Origin: a marine actinobacterium MedAcidi-G2B
GTDB taxonomy: Bacteria > Actinomycetota > Acidimicrobiia > Acidimicrobiales > MedAcidi-G1
Assembly: GCA_000817115.1 (NCBI GenBank)
Contig: JUEO01000001.1
Coordinates: forward strand, 1 to 64,000
Reading direction: 5' to 3'
DNA: 64,000 nucleotides
The notes under the pieces were generated by a model, which worked only from the letters and a program-made list of their open reading frames with translations, ran no database searches and was not told the origin of the DNA. Shown piece by piece: positions 43,328 to 51,980 of the stretch. A program made the position numbers and the translations under genes. Numbering within the stretch: the stretch's first letter is position 1; the number at the start of each line of letters is the position of its first letter.

Positions 43328-44680
43328 TTACTCCCACTGAACATGAGCAACAGTATTTGTTGTGCAGTAAATCACACCATTCTCACCTGTGGGGCTAAGA
43401 AACATTCCATTAGCGAGTTTTGCCCCAGTCTTAACCCGGTCAATTAGTTCACCCGATTCAATATCGATAACTATCAAATCATCTCCACTATCAACAAAGT
43501 CGTTAATAACAAGCTCTTTCGATCCAGGAAAAACAACCGGCTGCATTGTTGGACGTGCATCAAAATGCCACACCACTTCCAGCTCTCCACCAGCATCAGA
43601 TACACCCGCTAATCCTCCATTAATAGAGTCCCAAGTAATAGCCATTTCTGACTCAGGTACATAAACCGGTGGAGCAATAATCCCACCTCCAGGGGTTCCA
43701 AAAGGTTCAATACTTTTAATGTCATCAGGATTATTGAGATCTATCCGAATAAGTCTTTGTGCACCGGACCAAGGAGCTGGCAATCTCCAAGAAAGACGTC
43801 GAACGTTATCTTTAGATTCTTCTGTAACGAATCTTCCATTTGGTTCAGTTGTATGAATAGCCCGAACTGACCCAATATCCCCACAGTCCATAACCCAGCA
43901 CGATCCACCAGATATACAAGCATCCCAAGCTAGTCCATGATCGGAATTCTCCGACCTGTACTGAGGCTGCCATCCATCTACCTCCATTGAATCTTCTTCA
44001 ATAATTAAACGCCAGACTTTATGAATCCCAGGTACATAAACGTATTCAACTGACGAACCATCAGGCATACTCACGATGTCAGCGGCAATGCGACCCATTG
44101 AACCTTCCGGTAAAGAGAACTGATCCAGTATTTCAAGAGTTTCTGAACAGATACGTGTGATTGTAGTTCTGCCTTCACCTTCAATTCGAAGGTCCTTAGT
44201 GATAAGAGTTCCATCGGAAAGTGCAAGTAATCCGTTATGCGCACGATCAGCTGGTAATTCAAGTTCACCTTCAATAGAAAGATCTATCGGAGAAAGCCGA
44301 TGTAAATAAGACCCGTTGATAGACATCACTGAACCATTTGAGTGAATCAAAATCGCTCCACACCAAACGTGCTCCCCACATGGTAATTTTTCTGACTCAA
44401 TAATCGGTTCAAGAGTTGATAAATCAATTTTTTGAACCCAACCAAAAGGTGGGGGACCAATAAAAGCTGGCATTGTCCCGCCTAAATACCATTCTCCTTT
44501 ATCACGCTCAACTGCCATCACATTCCAGCGGTCATTCTGTTTAGTAATAACTTTAGAAGTCCCTGTCCGAGCACCCAGTGCTCCAACAGTCGATTTTTGT
44601 CTTCGATTTCCGCCACACTCCACGGGCCACGAACTATTCCAATAACCAAAGTGTTTCTGCTGCCTGTCTAGACCTGTCAT
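43328..44680 (-). CDS. Beta-propeller-like protein of unknown function
   Basis: 450 residues with no signal peptide. The text has repeated strand-turn units (KGEWYLGGTMPAF; GAILIHSNGSVMSINGSYLHRLSP; GLLALSDGTLITKDLRI; AADIVSMPDGSSVEYVYVPGIHKVWRLI; GMFLSPTGENGVIYCTTNTVAHVQWE) typical of six- or seven-bladed propellers such as SMP-30 or NHL-like proteins. No catalytic motif is evident. It is just upstream of yaaA on the same strand. Confidence 0.7.
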   Translation of the reverse strand: MTGLDRQQKHFGYWNSSWPVECGGNRRQKSTVGALGARTGTSKVITKQNDRWNVMAVERDKGEWYLGGTMPAFIGPPPFGWVQKIDLSTLEPIIESEKLPCGEHVWCGAILIHSNGSVMSINGSYLHRLSPIDLSIEGELELPADRAHNGLLALSDGTLITKDLRIEGEGRTTITRICSETLEILDQFSLPEGSMGRIAADIVSMPDGSSVEYVYVPGIHKVWRLIIEEDSMEVDGWQPQYRSENSDHGLAWDACISGGSCWVMDCGDIGSVRAIHTTEPNGRFVTEESKDNVRRLSWRLPAPWSGAQRLIRIDLNNPDDIKSIEPFGTPGGGIIAPPVYVPESEMAITWDSINGGLAGVSDAGGELEVVWHFDARPTMQPVVFPGSKELVINDFVDSGDDLIVIDIESGELIDRVKTGAKLANGMFLSPTGENGVIYCTTNTVAHVQWE

Positions 44681-44782
44681 TTAATAAAGTTACTCAAAGA
44701 ATGAAACTTTTATAAATCCGCTCAACAATAAAAATGTTTATCCACACTAGAGAGCCCCCATGGCAGTAATGTCAAAGTCGTT

Positions 44783-44799
44783 CAGATCAGATCAGATCA
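44783..44799. repeat. Short CAGAT tandem repeat in the Nudix leader
   Basis: Three copies of CAGAT plus two bases lie 23 bp before the Nudix start codon, between promoter and ribosome site. Short repeats can vary by slippage, but three units are too few to claim phase variation. Confidence 0.4.
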
Positions 44800-44821
44800 A
44801 TTATGAATTAGAGACAGGTAT

Positions 44822-45469
44822 ATGGAAGAACTAACACAAGAACACAACTCTTCGTCAACCTCTGCCGTAGACATACATGCTGCTGGAGGCCTTGTCTATA
44901 GAGACACTTCTGGGAAAAAAATTCCTGAAATCTTGTTAATTCATCGTCCAAATCGCGACTGGAGTTTTCCAAAAGGGAAGCAAGATCCAGGAGAAACTCT
45001 TTTACAAACTGCAATAAGAGAAGTAAAAGAAGAAACCGGTTTAACTTGTCTTGCCCAAGATTTAGTTGGCCAAGTGAATTACGTGGTTAGTGAAAAGAAA
45101 CTTAAAAAAGAAGTCACCTATTGGACGATGACTGTTGAGTCGGGAGAATTTAAACCGAATAATGAAGTAGATGAAATTCAATGGGTCAGTGTTGAAGAAG
45201 CAAAAAAGCTACTTACTTGGGAAAGAGATCAAGAATTTTTAAATACTTTTGTGGTCTGGTACGAGAAAAAATCAGAAAAAAGTATTTCTGAAAACAAAAC
45301 TTCTTCCACTCCGGCAGATGCCGAATCTACAGTGCAAGAAACAGTGGAATTAGATTCTGACCTAGAAAAGATTGAATCAAATCTTGCAATTATTGAATCT
45401 GCAATGAACCGAGTAGCAGATGGCGACCTTGATGCCGCTGAAGCTCTGATTTCAGAACTAACAAACTAA
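44822..45469 (+). CDS. Nudix hydrolase with C-terminal acidic tail
   Basis: 215 residues. The Nudix box is complete: GKQDPGETLLQTAIREVKEETGL at about 56-78. Flanking DIHAAGGLVYRDTSGKKIPEILLIHRPNRDWSFPK fits the group that acts on diadenosine polyphosphates or damaged nucleotides. The C-terminal 70 residues are acidic and helical and are not part of the Nudix fold. It is convergent with the histidine phosphatase gene at 45481-46068. A combination of Nudix and histidine-phosphatase functions is known in actinobacterial MutT1-type enzymes; here the two are separate genes. Confidence 0.9.
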   Translation: MEELTQEHNSSSTSAVDIHAAGGLVYRDTSGKKIPEILLIHRPNRDWSFPKGKQDPGETLLQTAIREVKEETGLTCLAQDLVGQVNYVVSEKKLKKEVTYWTMTVESGEFKPNNEVDEIQWVSVEEAKKLLTWERDQEFLNTFVVWYEKKSEKSISENKTSSTPADAESTVQETVELDSDLEKIESNLAIIESAMNRVADGDLDAAEALISELTN

Positions 45470-45480
45470 GAATATTTTAT

Positions 45481-46068
45481 TCAGAGTAAATCTGGGATAG
45501 CCGCATCTCCGACCAAGTCAACTCTGTCTCCGAGACTTATTTCACCTTCATCAAAGTAAATCCATCGGCCACCTAGATTCGGTATTCGAACCATTGGTTC
45601 CCCACACGATCCTTCAACTGAATAGATCACACCTCCATGGGTTACGACAAGCACATCACCGTCACTTTCTAAAGTATCCACAATCTTTACTAATGCATTT
45701 TGAACGCGAGACAATACTTGATGATCAGGTTCATACCCTTCAGGCCGTTCTCCAGAAACCAATGCCCCAGGCCATCCTTTCTCAATTTCCTCACGAGTTA
45801 AACCTTGCCAAAGACCGGCACACCGCTCTTGTAAATCAGGTTCTACCAAAACCGGGCCGATCCCAATAATTTCTGAGATTATTACTGCGGTTTCTGTCGC
45901 GCGCTGTAGCCCTGAAGAAAAAATTGCATCAAATTTTCCTACAACAGGTCCTGCTTTTTGGGCCTGTTGACGACCGGTACCAGTCAACGGAGGATCTGCT
46001 TGTCCTTGCCATTTTCCGAGAGCATTCCATTCAGATTGGCCATGGCGAACAAGTAGCAAACGAGTCAT
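45481..46068 (-). CDS. Histidine phosphatase family (phosphoglycerate-mutase-like)
   Basis: 195 residues. The catalytic LLVRHGQSEWNALGKWQGQADPPLTGTGRQQA begins at residue 5, with His9 as the phospho-acceptor. DAIFSSGLQRATETA, the acid/base glutamate segment LQERCAGLWQGLTREEIE and VVTHGGVIYSVEGSC complete the site. It is a general phosphatase; possible substrates include phosphosugars and nucleotide derivatives. Confidence 0.9.
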   Translation of the reverse strand: MTRLLLVRHGQSEWNALGKWQGQADPPLTGTGRQQAQKAGPVVGKFDAIFSSGLQRATETAVIISEIIGIGPVLVEPDLQERCAGLWQGLTREEIEKGWPGALVSGERPEGYEPDHQVLSRVQNALVKIVDTLESDGDVLVVTHGGVIYSVEGSCGEPMVRIPNLGGRWIYFDEGEISLGDRVDLVGDAAIPDLL

Positions 46069-46130
46069 TTAAACGACTTTATCGTCATAACGAGATTTCA
46101 TAAAAGGTAAACCGTTCCTAAACTGAATGA

Positions 46131-46367
46131 ATGGCCGTATTAAGACTTTTCGCTTCAATTCGAGTAGCCGCAGGAACTGGGAAAACTATCATCCCAGGCA
46201 ATACTGTTGGTGAGATTGTAGATGCAGCAAATACACGTTTCGGTCAGGCTTTTACAGAGCTACTCCCTGCTTGCAGAATTTGGGTAAATGGAGAACAAGC
46301 AGAATTGGATACAGCAGTAATTGAAGATGATGAAGTAGCTATTCTTCCGCCTATTTCTGGAGGTTAG
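46131..46367 (+). CDS. MoaD/ThiS-family sulfur carrier
   Basis: 78 residues with the beta-grasp sequence MAVLRLFASIRVAAGTGKTIIPG and the C-terminal diglycine tail VAILPPISGG that is thiocarboxylated during molybdopterin or thiamine synthesis, or in thiouridine and amino-acid pathways. No partner is adjacent, so the pathway is not settled. It is followed after 2 bp by the MshA-like gene. Confidence 0.9.
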   Translation: MAVLRLFASIRVAAGTGKTIIPGNTVGEIVDAANTRFGQAFTELLPACRIWVNGEQAELDTAVIEDDEVAILPPISGG

Positions 46368-46369
46368 AT

Positions 46370-47584
46370 ATGAATCGTCTTGCTGTTTTATCGTTACATA
46401 CTTCCCCGTTAGTTCAACCAGGATCCGGAGATAGTGGAGGAATGAATGTTTATGTGAGAGAACTCATATCAGCTTTTGCGAGACTTGGCCGTGAATCAAC
46501 CGTCTTTGTTCGACGCACAGATCTCACCACTCCCGAAATTGTGGATGTTGAACCAGGATTCCGCGTAGTGCACGTCACAGCAGGAGCTCTTAATCTTTCG
46601 AAAGAGGAATTACCTGAAGTAGTAGATCAGTTTGCTGATCAAGTTGCAAAATGGATACGTAAACATGGCGGTTTCGACGGACTACTTGCGAACTATTGGC
46701 TTAGTGGTTTAGCTGGCCACCGTTTGAAACATGAATTGGATTTACCACTAACCACTGTGTTTCATACTTTGGCTCGAGTTAAAGCTGAAACTGGTGATAT
46801 TGAACCACAACGTCGTATGGATGCAGAGACAACTGTTGCTCGATGTTCAGACATTATTCTTGCAAACAGCGAAGAAGAAGCACATCAACTTGTTGATTTA
46901 TATGGAGCTGACATTTCTCGGATTGAAATAGTTCCTCCAGGTGTGGACCACTCTTTGTTTTCACCAGGAGATCAACAAGAAGCACGAAATGCCATTGGGT
47001 TAAATGGAGACCCTGTTTTACTTTTCGTAGGTCGTATCCAGCCGCTAAAAGGCGTGGAGCTAGCGATAAAAACTTTAGCCGACTTAAAAAAATACCCAAA
47101 TGCTCAGCTCATAATTGTTGGAGGGTCAAGTGGACCAGAGGGTCCATCAACAGAAGAAACAATATGGTCGCTTGTTAACCAACTAGAACTTGTTGATCGA
47201 GTTATGTTCATCCCACCTCAGGCTCACCACGATTTGTGTATGTGGTATAGATCAGCAGATGTTTTAATCATGCCAAGCCGCTCCGAATCTTTTGGTTTAG
47301 TAGCGTTAGAAGCAGCAGCATGCGGCATACCAGTAGTCGCATCTGATGTAGGAGGATTAAGAACTCTAGTCGACCATGGCCAAACAGGTTTCCTAGTGGA
47401 AGGACGCAGCTCAGAAGATTTTGCTAAGTACTCCAGCATGTTGTTCGCAGACCCCATAAAAACAGCGGAGATGGCAGTTGCAGCTGCTGAAAAATCATGG
47501 TCTTTTACTTGGTCAGCAACAGCGGAACGCTTGCGAAATATTTGTGACAGCCAAGCGTCACAAGCTTTAGTTGAATGTAGTTGA
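46370..47584 (+). CDS. mshA: Glycosyltransferase, MshA-like (mycothiol pathway)
   Basis: A GT4 glycosyltransferase of 404 residues. The MshA-like N-terminus is MNRLAVLSLHTSPLVQPGSGDSGGMNVYVRELISAFARLG, and the GT4 donor site is PSRSESFGLVALEAAACGIPVVASDVGGLRTLVDHGQTGFLV. MshA joins GlcNAc from UDP-GlcNAc to inositol-3-phosphate, the first step of mycothiol synthesis. It is supported by the phylum, but other GT4 enzymes share these motifs. The downstream YbjN gene overlaps its stop. Confidence 0.85.
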   Translation: MNRLAVLSLHTSPLVQPGSGDSGGMNVYVRELISAFARLGRESTVFVRRTDLTTPEIVDVEPGFRVVHVTAGALNLSKEELPEVVDQFADQVAKWIRKHGGFDGLLANYWLSGLAGHRLKHELDLPLTTVFHTLARVKAETGDIEPQRRMDAETTVARCSDIILANSEEEAHQLVDLYGADISRIEIVPPGVDHSLFSPGDQQEARNAIGLNGDPVLLFVGRIQPLKGVELAIKTLADLKKYPNAQLIIVGGSSGPEGPSTEETIWSLVNQLELVDRVMFIPPQAHHDLCMWYRSADVLIMPSRSESFGLVALEAAACGIPVVASDVGGLRTLVDHGQTGFLVEGRSSEDFAKYSSMLFADPIKTAEMAVAAAEKSWSFTWSATAERLRNICDSQASQALVECS

Positions 47585-48063
47585 TAGTGAACGAAAATCT
47601 TCCACTTGCAGATACTGAATTCCAAGAGTTAAGAGAACGAATTAACAGTTGGTTTATGGATCAGCTAACCAGTAATTCAATTTTGGCAAGCGTTGAAGAA
47701 GATCCTGAGTCCAGTAAAACTCAACATATTTGGCATGCGCGAATCCTTGGTGAAGAAAAAGAATCAAGCATGCTTAACCTCTCTCTAAAGCAACGAATGC
47801 TTCACTATGAGACGTACTTGATGCCAGGGCCTGAAGAAAATTTTTCTGATTTCTGGGAATACTTATTACGGCGAAATCGTCGATTAATTGGAGTAACTCT
47901 CTGCATAGGAGAAGAAGATGCGGTATTCCTTGTAGGAGCAATACCTGCAGCCACCGTTACAGAAGAAGAACTTGATCGAATTCTTGGTACATGCTGGATG
48001 GCTATTGAAGACTGTTTTAAGCCCGGTCTAAAGATAGGTTTTGCTAGTCGGTTTAATCCATAG
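47581..48063 (+). CDS. YbjN-domain protein
   Basis: 160 residues of the YbjN/type III chaperone-like fold: FLMPGP-like segment near 80 (YLMPGPEENFSDFWEYLLRRNRRLIGVTLCIGEEDAVFLVGAIPA) and EEELDRILGTCWMAIEDCF. Genes of this family commonly follow mshA in actinobacteria, but its function is unknown. The start is TTG 47581 or GTG 47587; the former overlaps the mshA TGA. Confidence 0.8.
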   Translation: MIVNENLPLADTEFQELRERINSWFMDQLTSNSILASVEEDPESSKTQHIWHARILGEEKESSMLNLSLKQRMLHYETYLMPGPEENFSDFWEYLLRRNRRLIGVTLCIGEEDAVFLVGAIPAATVTEEELDRILGTCWMAIEDCFKPGLKIGFASRFNP

Positions 48064-48087
48064 GAGCCGGAAGGCTAATCATCGGAT

Positions 48088-48894
48088 ATGTTCCACAATG
48101 TGGATAAAAAATTACAGGTTATTGGCGGCGGCAAAATGGGAGAAGCTCTCCTTGGGGGACTCATCTCTACCGGGTGGGCCCCATCGGAATCTCTGCATAT
48201 TGTTGAGCCTGATTCGGATAGAAGAGAATATTTAGAGAGCGCACTCGAAGGTGTCTCCTTGGGAACAGATCCCCTCGAAGGTATTGACGCTCTGATTGCA
48301 GTTAAACCTCACATCGTCTCAGATGCTTGTTTGGCTTTACATAGTTCAAATGTTAAGAGGGTTTTGTCAATTGCTGCGGGCATTACGCTGTCCGCTTTAG
48401 AAAACTCATTAAATCCTGGTACAGCAGTACTGCGAGCAATGCCAAACACCCCCTCACTAGTTGGACAAGGAGCATCTGGTCTTGCAGGGGGATCCGCTAC
48501 CTCCGAAAATGATCTGACATGGGCAGTAAGTATTTTGTCAGCAGTGGGTGGAGTAGTTGTAGTAGATGAGTCTGACTTAGATGCAGTAACTGGTGTGTCT
48601 GGATCTGGACCAGCGTATGTTTTCTTGCTAGCTGAAAAAATGATTGAAGCGGCTGTAGCTGAAGGGCTTACACACGAAGTTGGAGTGGAGTTAACTGAAA
48701 GAACTTTATTAGGTGCGGCGACGTTACTTCGAGAAAGTGATGAACCACCTTCTGTATTAAGAGAAAACGTCACCTCAAAAGGCGGGACGACAGCTGCAGG
48801 ACTTGCTGTGTTTGAGCAGGCAAATTTTTCAAACCTCATAAAAGAAGTGGTAAAGGCTGCTGCAGACCGATCTCGTGAACTCGGAGCCAGTTAA
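48088..48894 (+). CDS. proC: Pyrroline-5-carboxylate reductase
   Basis: Reduces pyrroline-5-carboxylate to proline, the last step of proline synthesis. The NAD(P) site is LQVIGGGKMGEALLGGLI near 9-26; AGITLSALE, RAMPNTPSLVGQGASGL and the signature VTGVSGSGPAYVFLLAEKMIEAAVAEGL with VTSKGGTTAAGL are all present. At 268 residues it is full length. ATG 48088 is preferred; GTG 48100 is possible. Confidence 0.95.
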   Translation: MFHNVDKKLQVIGGGKMGEALLGGLISTGWAPSESLHIVEPDSDRREYLESALEGVSLGTDPLEGIDALIAVKPHIVSDACLALHSSNVKRVLSIAAGITLSALENSLNPGTAVLRAMPNTPSLVGQGASGLAGGSATSENDLTWAVSILSAVGGVVVVDESDLDAVTGVSGSGPAYVFLLAEKMIEAAVAEGLTHEVGVELTERTLLGAATLLRESDEPPSVLRENVTSKGGTTAAGLAVFEQANFSNLIKEVVKAAADRSRELGAS

Positions 48895-48895
48895 G

Positions 48896-49753
48896 GTGCC
48901 TAGTCGGTATAAAACTGTTTCATTTTTGTCTGACTTCGGAACAAGGGATGAGTTTGTTGGTGTTGTTCATTCAGTGCTTCATAACATTGCCCCTCAAATT
49001 GATGTGATTGATATCACCCATGGGATACCCGCTCATGACGTAAGAGCTGGGTCATTAGCTTTAGCTAGGAGCGTGGAGTATTTGTGCCCAGGAATTGTAT
49101 TGGCTGTAGTTGATCCTGGGGTAGGAACTGAACGAAAAAAAATAGCTGTCGAAGTTGGAGAGGGTGAATCAGTTTTAATCGGTCCAGATAACGGCCTATT
49201 AGCGCCTGCAGTAGCAATGGTTGGTGGCCCAAAAAGAGTTATTGAACTTACGAATTTAGATTTTCAATTGAACGGACCTTCAACGACTTTTGATGGAAGA
49301 GATGTTTTTGCCCCTGCTGCTGCACATTTAGTGAATGGAGTCGACATTACAGAACTTGGTGAAGTTATAGATCCAAACGGCTTAGTTCCTGCACTCATTC
49401 CAGTTTCTTACCTTGATGGAGAGACCCTACATACCGAAGTTCTATGGATAGATCAGTATGGAAATATTCAACTTAATATTGGTCCTGAAGATCTGCCTCA
49501 AGACGAACTGCAGATAAAAATAGACGATCAAATATACTCAGTAGACCGTGTTACCGCTTTTGAGCAGATTTCTGATGGCGGGTTGGGTTTCATAGTAAAT
49601 TCAACAGGTTTAGTTGAAATAGCAGCCCTCAGAAGTTCAGCTGCGAACGAACTTCGCGCTTCTGTCGGTGACTCAATTCAAATAGTTCGTACTTCTCGTG
49701 ACTCAGGAATCTCTACTCCAGTAGTACTTCAACCAAAAAAGGAAAATTCATGA
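48896..49753 (+). CDS. SAM hydroxide adenosyltransferase (DUF62)
   Basis: 285 residues. It converts S-adenosylmethionine with water to adenosine and methionine. The family body starts TVSFLSDFGTRDEFVGVVHSV and holds DVIDITHGIPAHDVRAGSLALARSV, VVDPGVGTERKKIAVE, LIGPDNGLLAPAV, STTFDGRDVFAPAAAHL and DQYGNIQLNI. GTG 48896 is chosen because GGAG lies 10 bases upstream (48882-48885) and it starts just after the proC stop; the longer GTG 48875 lacks a ribosome site. Confidence 0.9.
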   Translation: MPSRYKTVSFLSDFGTRDEFVGVVHSVLHNIAPQIDVIDITHGIPAHDVRAGSLALARSVEYLCPGIVLAVVDPGVGTERKKIAVEVGEGESVLIGPDNGLLAPAVAMVGGPKRVIELTNLDFQLNGPSTTFDGRDVFAPAAAHLVNGVDITELGEVIDPNGLVPALIPVSYLDGETLHTEVLWIDQYGNIQLNIGPEDLPQDELQIKIDDQIYSVDRVTAFEQISDGGLGFIVNSTGLVEIAALRSSAANELRASVGDSIQIVRTSRDSGISTPVVLQPKKENS

Positions 49754-49839
49754 GATTAGGGACAACTATGGCAACAGCTGTATTGCTGCTAGCAATTATG
49801 GGAGCTGCAGTAGTCCAATTTGTGTGGCTAGTTGACTAG
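49750..49839 (+). CDS. Single-helix small membrane protein (29 aa)
   Basis: An ATG at 49750 overlaps the preceding TGA as ATGA and opens a 29-codon frame: MRLGTTMATAVLLLAIMGAAVVQFVWLVD. Nearly all of it is one hydrophobic helix. The coupling overlap makes translation plausible, but it is very short and I do not know the family. Confidence 0.45.
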   Translation: MRLGTTMATAVLLLAIMGAAVVQFVWLVD

Positions 49840-49897
49840 CTATCAGTTATTGGCAACGATCCTTCTTCTCACGTGCGTAAACATCTAAGTTAAAGAT

Positions 49898-50545
49898 GTG
49901 GATGAGGTCTCAACTCCGTTAGTGCCGGAAGCTACTGTTGCTCGCTTACCGGTTTACCTCAGAGGACTTGCTGCTTTAGCAAACGATGGAATAGAAACCG
50001 TCTCGTCTGAACAATTAGCGGCTATTGCAGGAGTCAATGCGGAAAATGTTCGTAAAGATTTGTCAATTCTTGGCTCTTATGGAAAACGCGGAGTCGGCTA
50101 TGAAGTTGATTTTCTTATTGAACAAATTAGACGTGTGTTAGGTGCCGGAGACTCAGTATCAGTTGTAATCGTTGGAGCTGGAAACCTTGGAAGAGCCTTA
50201 ACTTATTATGGAGGCTTCGCATCTGGAGGTTTCCCGATTAAAGGACTAGTGGATTCTTCTCCAGAAGTGATAGGTCAAGAAGTGGCTGGTATAACTGTTG
50301 AACCATTTGAAAAATTAAAAGATGTAGTTCAGAAAAATAGTTGCACACTCGGAATAATCGCCACTCCCGCTACAGCTGCACAGTTGGTTGCAGATCAATT
50401 ATTTGATGCCGGAATCTACTCCATTTTAAACTTTGCCCCGGGTCTTGTTGCTGTCCCAGAATCCGTAACTCTTCGGAAAGTAGATCTCGCCACTGAACTT
50501 CATATCCTCGCTTTTCATGAACAACAAAGAGAAAGAAATGAATAG
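49898..50545 (+). CDS. rex: Redox-sensing transcriptional repressor Rex
   Basis: 215 residues. Rex senses the NADH/NAD+ ratio and represses respiratory genes when NADH is low. The N-terminal winged helix is RLPVYLRGLAALANDGIETVSSEQLAAIAGVNAENVRKDLSILGSYGKRGVGYEV, and the Rossmann half is VVIVGAGNLGRALTYYGGF and LGIIATPATAAQLVADQL, ending with the domain-swapped helix LHILAFHEQQRE. It starts at GTG 49898. The rex-hemA-hemC-hemD order matches Streptomyces. Candidate operators lie at 17863-17880 and 59780-59797. Confidence 0.96.
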   Translation: MDEVSTPLVPEATVARLPVYLRGLAALANDGIETVSSEQLAAIAGVNAENVRKDLSILGSYGKRGVGYEVDFLIEQIRRVLGAGDSVSVVIVGAGNLGRALTYYGGFASGGFPIKGLVDSSPEVIGQEVAGITVEPFEKLKDVVQKNSCTLGIIATPATAAQLVADQLFDAGIYSILNFAPGLVAVPESVTLRKVDLATELHILAFHEQQRERNE

Positions 50546-50710
50546 TAAATAGTGACTTTTTTCTCTTTCTACCAAGTTGTTAAACGGGCTCTCAATCCGT
50601 AATGATAGGTGTATAACAAGAGTTTTAAATAAAAGAATTAAGTTCCTACAAAGCCAAAGTGCAGAAATTGATGTGTTGGGATTGTCATCAGTAACTAAGG
50701 AGACCGGACA
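50546..50710 (+). promoter_or_regulatory. hemA leader with possible promoter
   Basis: A 165-bp gap between rex and hemA. TATAAC at 50612-50617 is a good -10 hexamer, with only a weak -35 (CTCTCA at 50589-50594). No Rex-like dyad was found here. The leader of about 90 bases to the GTG of hemA contains no hairpin terminator. Confidence 0.3.
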
Positions 50711-51970
50711 GTGTCTGTTGTTGTCGTAGGTCTAAATCATAAAAATGTTCCGCTTGAAATTCTGGAACGAATGACTATTCAAAAGACTGACTTACCTAAA
50801 GCACTTGCTGATCTCACTTCAAGAGAACATGTGACGGAAGCAGTTGTGTTATCCACGTGCAACAGAATCGAAGTGTACGCATTCGCGGAGAAATTTCATG
50901 GAGGGTATGAAGATATTCGTAATTTCCTTGCAGAAATAACACATGTAGCTCCTGAAGAATTCTCTGACTACTTAACTGGTCTATATGATGTTGACGCAGT
51001 AAGACATCTGTTTGCAGTCGCATCGGGACTAGATTCTGTAGTCCTTGGAGAAAATGAAATCCTCGGTCAAGTTCGATTGGCGTGGGAAGCGGCAGCCGAA
51101 GAGTCAACTGTTGGCCCAGTTCTGAATCCAATGTTCCGACACGCACTTCAGGTAGGGAAACGTGTTAGAACCGAAACAGAAATTTCTCAAAAAACAACGT
51201 CAGTTTCTCAAGCTGCAGTAGCAATGGCCGAGCAACGTCTCGGCGGACTAAGCGATCGACGGGTTCTCGTCGTTGGAACGGGGAAAATGGGAGAAGGATT
51301 GGCTCGCGCCTTAAATGGCGGAGGAGTTTCAGAGATTTTGGTTGCAAATAGAACATGGGAAAAAGCTGTTCAAGTCGCAGATCGACTTCAGGGTAAACCT
51401 GTTGAACTTAACGAACTTCCAAAGTATCTTGCCGAAATTGACGTGTTGCTAACTTCAACTGGGGCTTCTTCGGTCATCCTTGAGCATGGAGATCTTAATG
51501 ATGTTATGCGAGAAAGATCAGGTCGAGAACTCCTTGTTGTTGATATAGCTGTGCCGAGAGATGTAGATCCCGCTGCGGGAGAAATCGCTGGAGTGACTTT
51601 GCTGGATATGGATGACTTACGGGCATTTGCCGAAGAAGGAATCCAAGCACGACGTAGAGAGATTACTGGAGTTCAGGCGATTATTGATGATGAACTTGAT
51701 AGTTATGCAGATGAATCAACAGCTCGCTCCGTGGCTCCTCTAGTAGCAGGGCTTCGTGACCGAGCTACAGGAATAACTGAAAGTGAATTTTCTCGCTTTG
51801 CTTCGAAATTAGAAGGAATGGATGAGAATCAACGCAAAGTCGTGGAGAGCCTCGTTACTGGTGTAGTAGGAAAACTTCTACATGAACCTACAGTTCGTAT
51901 GAAAGATGCTGCTGGAACCGCTCGAGGTGAACGTTTAGCTGAAGCATTGCGCGACTTGTTTAACCTATAG
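50711..51970 (+). CDS. hemA: Glutamyl-tRNA reductase
   Basis: Reduces glutamyl-tRNA to glutamate-1-semialdehyde with NADPH, the first committed step of the C5 heme pathway. The catalytic cysteine is Cys50 in VVLSTCNRIEVYA. FAVASGLDSVVLGENEILGQVR and the NADPH site RRVLVVGTGKMGEGLARALNG follow, then the dimerisation helices. At 419 residues it is full length. It starts at GTG 50711 with AAGGAG upstream. It heads the hem run. Confidence 0.96.
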   Translation: MSVVVVGLNHKNVPLEILERMTIQKTDLPKALADLTSREHVTEAVVLSTCNRIEVYAFAEKFHGGYEDIRNFLAEITHVAPEEFSDYLTGLYDVDAVRHLFAVASGLDSVVLGENEILGQVRLAWEAAAEESTVGPVLNPMFRHALQVGKRVRTETEISQKTTSVSQAAVAMAEQRLGGLSDRRVLVVGTGKMGEGLARALNGGGVSEILVANRTWEKAVQVADRLQGKPVELNELPKYLAEIDVLLTSTGASSVILEHGDLNDVMRERSGRELLVVDIAVPRDVDPAAGEIAGVTLLDMDDLRAFAEEGIQARRREITGVQAIIDDELDSYADESTARSVAPLVAGLRDRATGITESEFSRFASKLEGMDENQRKVVESLVTGVVGKLLHEPTVRMKDAAGTARGERLAEALRDLFNL

Positions 51971-51980
51971 CATCAAACCT

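Noticed and set aside
44783-44799. Phase-variable repeat controlling the Nudix gene
   Set aside because: Only three short units, outside the coding region and not at a clear promoter spacer.
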